Assembly (NCBI GenBank): GCA_031276775.1
Contig: JAISML010000125.1
Location: 1-9,919, forward strand
DNA: 9,919 bases
Reading direction: 5' to 3'
DNA from: Eubacteriales Family XIII. Incertae Sedis bacterium
GTDB lineage: Bacteria > Bacillota > Clostridia > Peptostreptococcales > Anaerovoracaceae
Shown here in pieces: positions 6,432 through 9,919 of this stretch (within the stretch, counting starts at the first letter, position 1; each line of letters opens with the position of its first letter). The notes beneath the pieces are model-generated. The model saw only the letters and a list, made by a program, of their open reading frames with translations, was not told the origin of the DNA and made no database searches. The position numbers and the translations under genes were made by a program.

Positions 6432-9400
6432 TAATCAGGGACAGCAATTCCAATATTTCTTCCGCGGACGGTTCCATCGAAACGTCCGCGTCCGGGGCGT
6501 CTTTCGCGCTTACAGCCGCATCTCCGCCCTTTGCGAGACGCAAAAATGGCGTCGACGTCCCCCCGACGGCGAGCCTTGCGCCAAACCGTCCGGCCGCCGC
6601 AAAGACGCTTTCGGGCGAAAAGCCCCTCCCCGGCGCATAGTTGAAAACGACGTCCGTTTTTTCCATGTGAATCCTGCTTATGCCCGCACGTTCCGCCAAG
6701 CGGCGCATCAGGGACACGGAAATGAGATGATCCGCAACAGTGGGCGGCGGACCGAAGCGATCCGACAGCTCCGCGCGAATCCCGTCGGCGTCCGCGATCG
6801 TTTCGATCCCTGCGATCTTCTTGTACATCTGCAGCCGCAGAACCTCATCGTCGATATAAGCCTCCGGAAGGAACGCGGAAAGCGGCAGATCGATCTGCGC
6901 GTCAATCCCGTCGTCCGCGGCGGGCGCGCCGGACAGCGCCCGCACGGCGTCTTCCACCAACTTGCAGTACAGCTCGTATCCCACGGTCACCATGTGACCG
7001 TGTTGCTCGGAACCCAAGAGGTTGCCCGCGCCCCGAATCTCCAAATCCCGCATGGATATCCTGAACCCTGCGCCGAATTCCGTAAATTCCCTGATGGTGC
7101 GCAGGCGCTTTTCGGCCACTTCGGAAATCATCCTGTCCTTGCGGTGGAGCAGGTAGGCGAACGCCGGTTTGTCCGAGCGCCCCACCCTGCCGCGCAGTTG
7201 ATGGAGTTGGGACAAACCGAATCGATCCGCGTCCAAGATAAGTATGGTATTGACATTGGGGATATCGATGCCCGATTCGATGATGGTGGTGGATATGAGG
7301 ATGTCATACTTCCCTTCGATGAAATCCAACATGATATCCTCCAACTCCGCTTCTTTCATGCGCCCGTGTCCCGCCGCCACGCTCGCTTCCGGAACCAACG
7401 CCCGTATCTCCGAGGCCACGCGCCCGATGGCGGAGATTCTGCTCACGACGACGTAGACCTGACCCTTGCGCCCCAATTCCCGCCGCAGGGTTTCGCGAAT
7501 GATCCCGTCGCTCTGTTCCATCACATAAGTCTGAACCGGATAGCGATCCTCCGGCGGTTCCTCGATGATGTCCATATCCCGCAACCCCAGCAAAGACATG
7601 TGCAAGGTCCTCGGAATCGGCGTGGCAGTCAGCGTCAACACGTCCACATTCTTCTTGAGCGCCTTGATGCGTTCCTTGTGCCGCACACCGAACCGTTGTT
7701 CCTCGTCTATGACGAGCAATCCGAGATCCTTGAACGCGACGTCCGTCGAAAGCAGGCGATGCGTACCGACGATCACATCGATCATGCCCTTTTCGAGCTT
7801 CTTGATCAACGCGCGCCGTTCATCCGCCGAGCGGAAACGGGACAGGACGTCCACCGTGAACGGAAAGTCGTCGAAACGCTCTTTGAAAGTGTTGTAATGC
7901 TGGCTTGCCAAAATGGTGGTCGGTACGAGGACGGCGGCCTGTTTCCCGTCTGCGACGCACTTGAACACCGCCCTCAGCGCCACTTCCGTCTTTCCGTAGC
8001 CCACGTCGCCGCAAAGCAGGCGATCCATGGGCACAGGCTGCTCCATATCTTTCTTGATGGCGGCGATGCTCCGCAGCTGATCCTCGGTTTCGGCATAGGG
8101 GAATTTGTCCTCGAAATCTTTCTGCCAGACAGTATCCGCCGAAAAAGCGTACCCGCGGGCGGCCTTGCGTTCCGCGGACAGTTCCACCAATTCTCCCGCC
8201 ATCTGCGCGATGTCGGCTTTTGCCCTCGCTTTCGCGTTCTTCCATTCGTTCCCGGAGAGTTTGTTGAGTTTCGGCCGGCTTTCTCCCCCGCCGATGTATT
8301 TCTGCACGACGGATATCTGCTCCGCAGGCACATAAAGCACGTCGTTTCCGGCATACTTAATCTTCAGATAATCGCGTTTCACGCCTTGCACGGCGATCTG
8401 TTCCATGCCCGCGTACTTTCCGACGCCGTGGAATTCATGCACCACAAGATCGTCTGCGGCAATGTCGGTAAACGCGCGAATGGGCTTCCCTTTCTCTGAA
8501 AACTTCGTCCGCCGTTTCCGCACGGGCGCGTGGAAGACGTCCGCGTCGCGGAGCCACACTTTCTTCTCGCCGGTCAGCTCGATCCCCGCCGCGAGTTCAC
8601 CTTCCGCCAAATGCACACGCCCCGCCAAATCTTCCCGCAGCAGCAAGTCGCGCAAGCCGGAGAGGCGTTCCGCCGCGGAACAGACGATGGTGATCTCAAA
8701 TCCCTGCCTGATATAACGTCGGAGTTCCCGGACGAGCATCTCCATGCTGCCCCCCATCACGGGGGGTTGCTTCGCCGTGCGGACGATGTTCCTGACAGCG
8801 GCTCCGGCATCCGTTCCGCCGGGCGGAAAATCTTTCGGTCTGCGCCGGCAGGGGGTGAACACGCAGAGCCTGTGCCGCGTTGCGTACAGCGTGTGAATGT
8901 CCTCCGTTCCCGCAAACCCGGAAAAATCCTCCGGCGCCGCCCGCCCTTCGGAAAGCAGAACGCGAAAATCCTCGGCGGCTTCCTGTTCCCGCAGGGAAAC
9001 CGCCTCCCTTATGCGATTCGGGTCGTCCACGACAACAAGCCCGCTTTCCGGAAGGTAGTCCGTCATGTTCACAGGCGTATCCGTAAAGTAGGTCACATAG
9101 TTTTCGAGCAGTTGCCTGTTGGACAGAGCGCCGACAAACGACAGCAGCGTATCGCGCCTGTTCTCCAACATCTTTCGGATACTTTCTTCCGCGCGCGCGG
9201 CGACCCCGTCATAAGCGCGGGCGATGCGGGAAGCGGCGCGCCGCCGCATTGCTTCGTCGGGCAACAATTCGGCGGCGGGACAGACGACGCAGCGATCTGT
9301 TTTTTGGACGGTCTTTTGACTCCCCGCGTCGAAAAACCGGATCGACTCGATCTCATCCCCGAAAAATTCCACGCGCACGGGATAAGGCGCATCCGGCGGA

Positions 9401-9885
9401 AACAGATCCAAAATGCCGCCCCGTACGCTGAACTCCCCTTTGTTTTCGACGAAAGACACCCGTTCGTAGCCCATGAAGGAAAGCCGTCCGCGCACAATGG
9501 CGGCATCCGCCTCCCCGCCGGTCACGAGCGTAAAAATCCGATCAAAAAAAGCCGCCGGTTCGATCATTTTTTTCAAAACCGCCGACGCCGGCGCGACGAT
9601 GACGTTGCCGCCCGCCTTGTTCAGCGCAACCAAAGCCTCGATCCGGGCGTAAAGCCCGTCGCGGCTCTTGGCCTCAAACCCCGAAAAAAACGGATCGTCT
9701 TCGGGAACCGTAAAGATGCCGCGGCCGACAAAAAACGAAAGGTTCTTCGCGATGATTTTCGCGCGATCGAAATAAGATGTGACGATCAGGCAGTTCCCGT
9801 CCGATCCGCGCAGCATGTCCGCGACGATCGGCGCGATCCCGCCCTCAGACAAACCGGAAATGTGGACGATCCGCCCCTCATCCAT
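6424..9885 (-). CDS. mfd: Transcription-repair coupling factor Mfd
   Basis: A full-length 1153-residue DNA translocase that pushes stalled RNA polymerase off damaged templates and recruits UvrA for excision repair. Domains in order: UvrB-like N-terminal module (about 1-330, with FSVRGGILDLFPPDAP 152-167 and VEFFGDEIESIRFFD 172-186); a linker domain; the RNA polymerase-interacting module (about 475-530, DLVVHEFHGVGKYAGMEQI 479-497); an SF2 helicase core with Walker A GDVGYGKT (626-633), DEEQ (727-730), TATPIPRT (753-760) and QLRGRVGR (896-903); a relay region with GAGNLLGSEQHGH (952-964); and the TRCF C-terminal domain (about 1000-1120). The N-terminus is short, with only eight residues before the ISGLSEGG segment. 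Start: an in-frame TGA at 9897-9895 rules out a longer form. No good ribosome binding site is seen, but an upstream frame overlaps the start by 8 bases, suggesting coupled translation with pth. Confidence 0.97.
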   Translation of the reverse strand: MDEGRIVHISGLSEGGIAPIVADMLRGSDGNCLIVTSYFDRAKIIAKNLSFFVGRGIFTVPEDDPFFSGFEAKSRDGLYARIEALVALNKAGGNVIVAPASAVLKKMIEPAAFFDRIFTLVTGGEADAAIVRGRLSFMGYERVSFVENKGEFSVRGGILDLFPPDAPYPVRVEFFGDEIESIRFFDAGSQKTVQKTDRCVVCPAAELLPDEAMRRRAASRIARAYDGVAARAEESIRKMLENRRDTLLSFVGALSNRQLLENYVTYFTDTPVNMTDYLPESGLVVVDDPNRIREAVSLREQEAAEDFRVLLSEGRAAPEDFSGFAGTEDIHTLYATRHRLCVFTPCRRRPKDFPPGGTDAGAAVRNIVRTAKQPPVMGGSMEMLVRELRRYIRQGFEITIVCSAAERLSGLRDLLLREDLAGRVHLAEGELAAGIELTGEKKVWLRDADVFHAPVRKRRTKFSEKGKPIRAFTDIAADDLVVHEFHGVGKYAGMEQIAVQGVKRDYLKIKYAGNDVLYVPAEQISVVQKYIGGGESRPKLNKLSGNEWKNAKARAKADIAQMAGELVELSAERKAARGYAFSADTVWQKDFEDKFPYAETEDQLRSIAAIKKDMEQPVPMDRLLCGDVGYGKTEVALRAVFKCVADGKQAAVLVPTTILASQHYNTFKERFDDFPFTVDVLSRFRSADERRALIKKLEKGMIDVIVGTHRLLSTDVAFKDLGLLVIDEEQRFGVRHKERIKALKKNVDVLTLTATPIPRTLHMSLLGLRDMDIIEEPPEDRYPVQTYVMEQSDGIIRETLRRELGRKGQVYVVVSRISAIGRVASEIRALVPEASVAAGHGRMKEAELEDIMLDFIEGKYDILISTTIIESGIDIPNVNTILILDADRFGLSQLHQLRGRVGRSDKPAFAYLLHRKDRMISEVAEKRLRTIREFTEFGAGFRISMRDLEIRGAGNLLGSEQHGHMVTVGYELYCKLVEDAVRALSGAPAADDGIDAQIDLPLSAFLPEAYIDDEVLRLQMYKKIAGIETIADADGIRAELSDRFGPPPTVADHLISVSLMRRLAERAGISRIHMEKTDVVFNYAPGRGFSPESVFAAAGRFGARLAVGGTSTPFLRLAKGGDAAVSAKDAPDADVSMEPSAEEILELLSLIMV

Positions 9886-9919
9886 TGTACTTCGTCATCG
9901 CGGCGTCCGGTCCGTCGGT
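9878..9919 (-). CDS. pth: C-terminal end of probable peptidyl-tRNA hydrolase (partial)
   Basis: A minus-strand frame enters from the right edge, encodes TDGPDAAMTKYNG and stops at TGA (9880-9878), overlapping the mfd start by 8 bases. Pth proteins of Firmicutes commonly end with an alanine-methionine helix and an N-terminal-to-stop pattern like AMNKYN, and pth directly before mfd is a conserved order in this group. Pth frees peptides from peptidyl-tRNA that dropped off ribosomes. Only 13 residues are visible, so the identity is an inference from this ending and from gene order. Confidence 0.55.
   Translation of the reverse strand, partial: TDGPDAAMTKYNG

Noticed and set aside
6667..8499. Long plus-strand open frame of 610 codons opposite mfd
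   Set aside because: It is antisense to conserved Mfd helicase motifs, has no ribosome binding site or recognisable domain, and is a shadow of the real gene.
8750..8766. C6-ATCAC-G6 hairpin in mfd
   Set aside because: It encodes in-frame Pro-Pro-Val-Met-Gly-Gly, has no T-run and lies mid-gene, so it is unlikely to be a terminator or phase-variable tract.

Overview
The window looks like a chromosomal housekeeping segment of a GC-rich member of the Firmicutes/Bacillota, most likely Clostridia. The evidence is the gene content and order (pth tail, mfd, a PrsA-type lipoprotein, an SpoVB/MurJ-type flippase, HU, RqcP), which resembles the pth-mfd-spoVT-yabM-yabN-yabO region of Bacillus and its clostridial counterparts. 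An ECF folate transporter S subunit and AAGGAGG-type ribosome binding sites fit the same picture. No mobile element, CRISPR array, rRNA or tRNA is visible. The genus cannot be named from this stretch.

Layout: seven genes read leftward from the right edge. The last codons of a probable pth (9919-9878) overlap the start of mfd (9885-6424). The end of mfd is followed by prsA (6383-5361), a hisC-type aminotransferase (5334-4249), an MTA/SAH deaminase mtaD (4252-2951), a flippase (2958-1318), HU (1263-985) and rqcP (863-621). At the left edge a folate ECF S subunit runs in the opposite direction (to 569) and converges on rqcP. Only small gaps are non-coding: 570-620, 864-984, 1264-1317, 5341-5360 and 6384-6423.

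Expression: an extended -10 promoter (TGGTATAAT) contains the mfd stop codon and should start the prsA-hisC-mtaD-flippase unit. hisC/mtaD (ATGA) and mtaD/flippase (8 bases) overlap, which suggests translational coupling. HU has a probable promoter (TTGACA, 17 bases, GAGAAT) in the last codons of the flippase gene, a near-perfect Shine-Dalgarno and a hairpin terminator behind it.

Functions: Mfd couples DNA repair to transcription, Pth and RqcP recycle or rescue stalled translation, and HU compacts DNA. PrsA and the flippase act at the cell envelope. MtaD and the aminotransferase belong to small-molecule metabolism. Compared with Bacillus, spoVT, mazG (yabN) and the sporulation genes yabP/yabQ are absent from their usual places. 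I see no new multi-gene system; the most notable points are the altered neighbourhood and the promoters embedded in coding ends.
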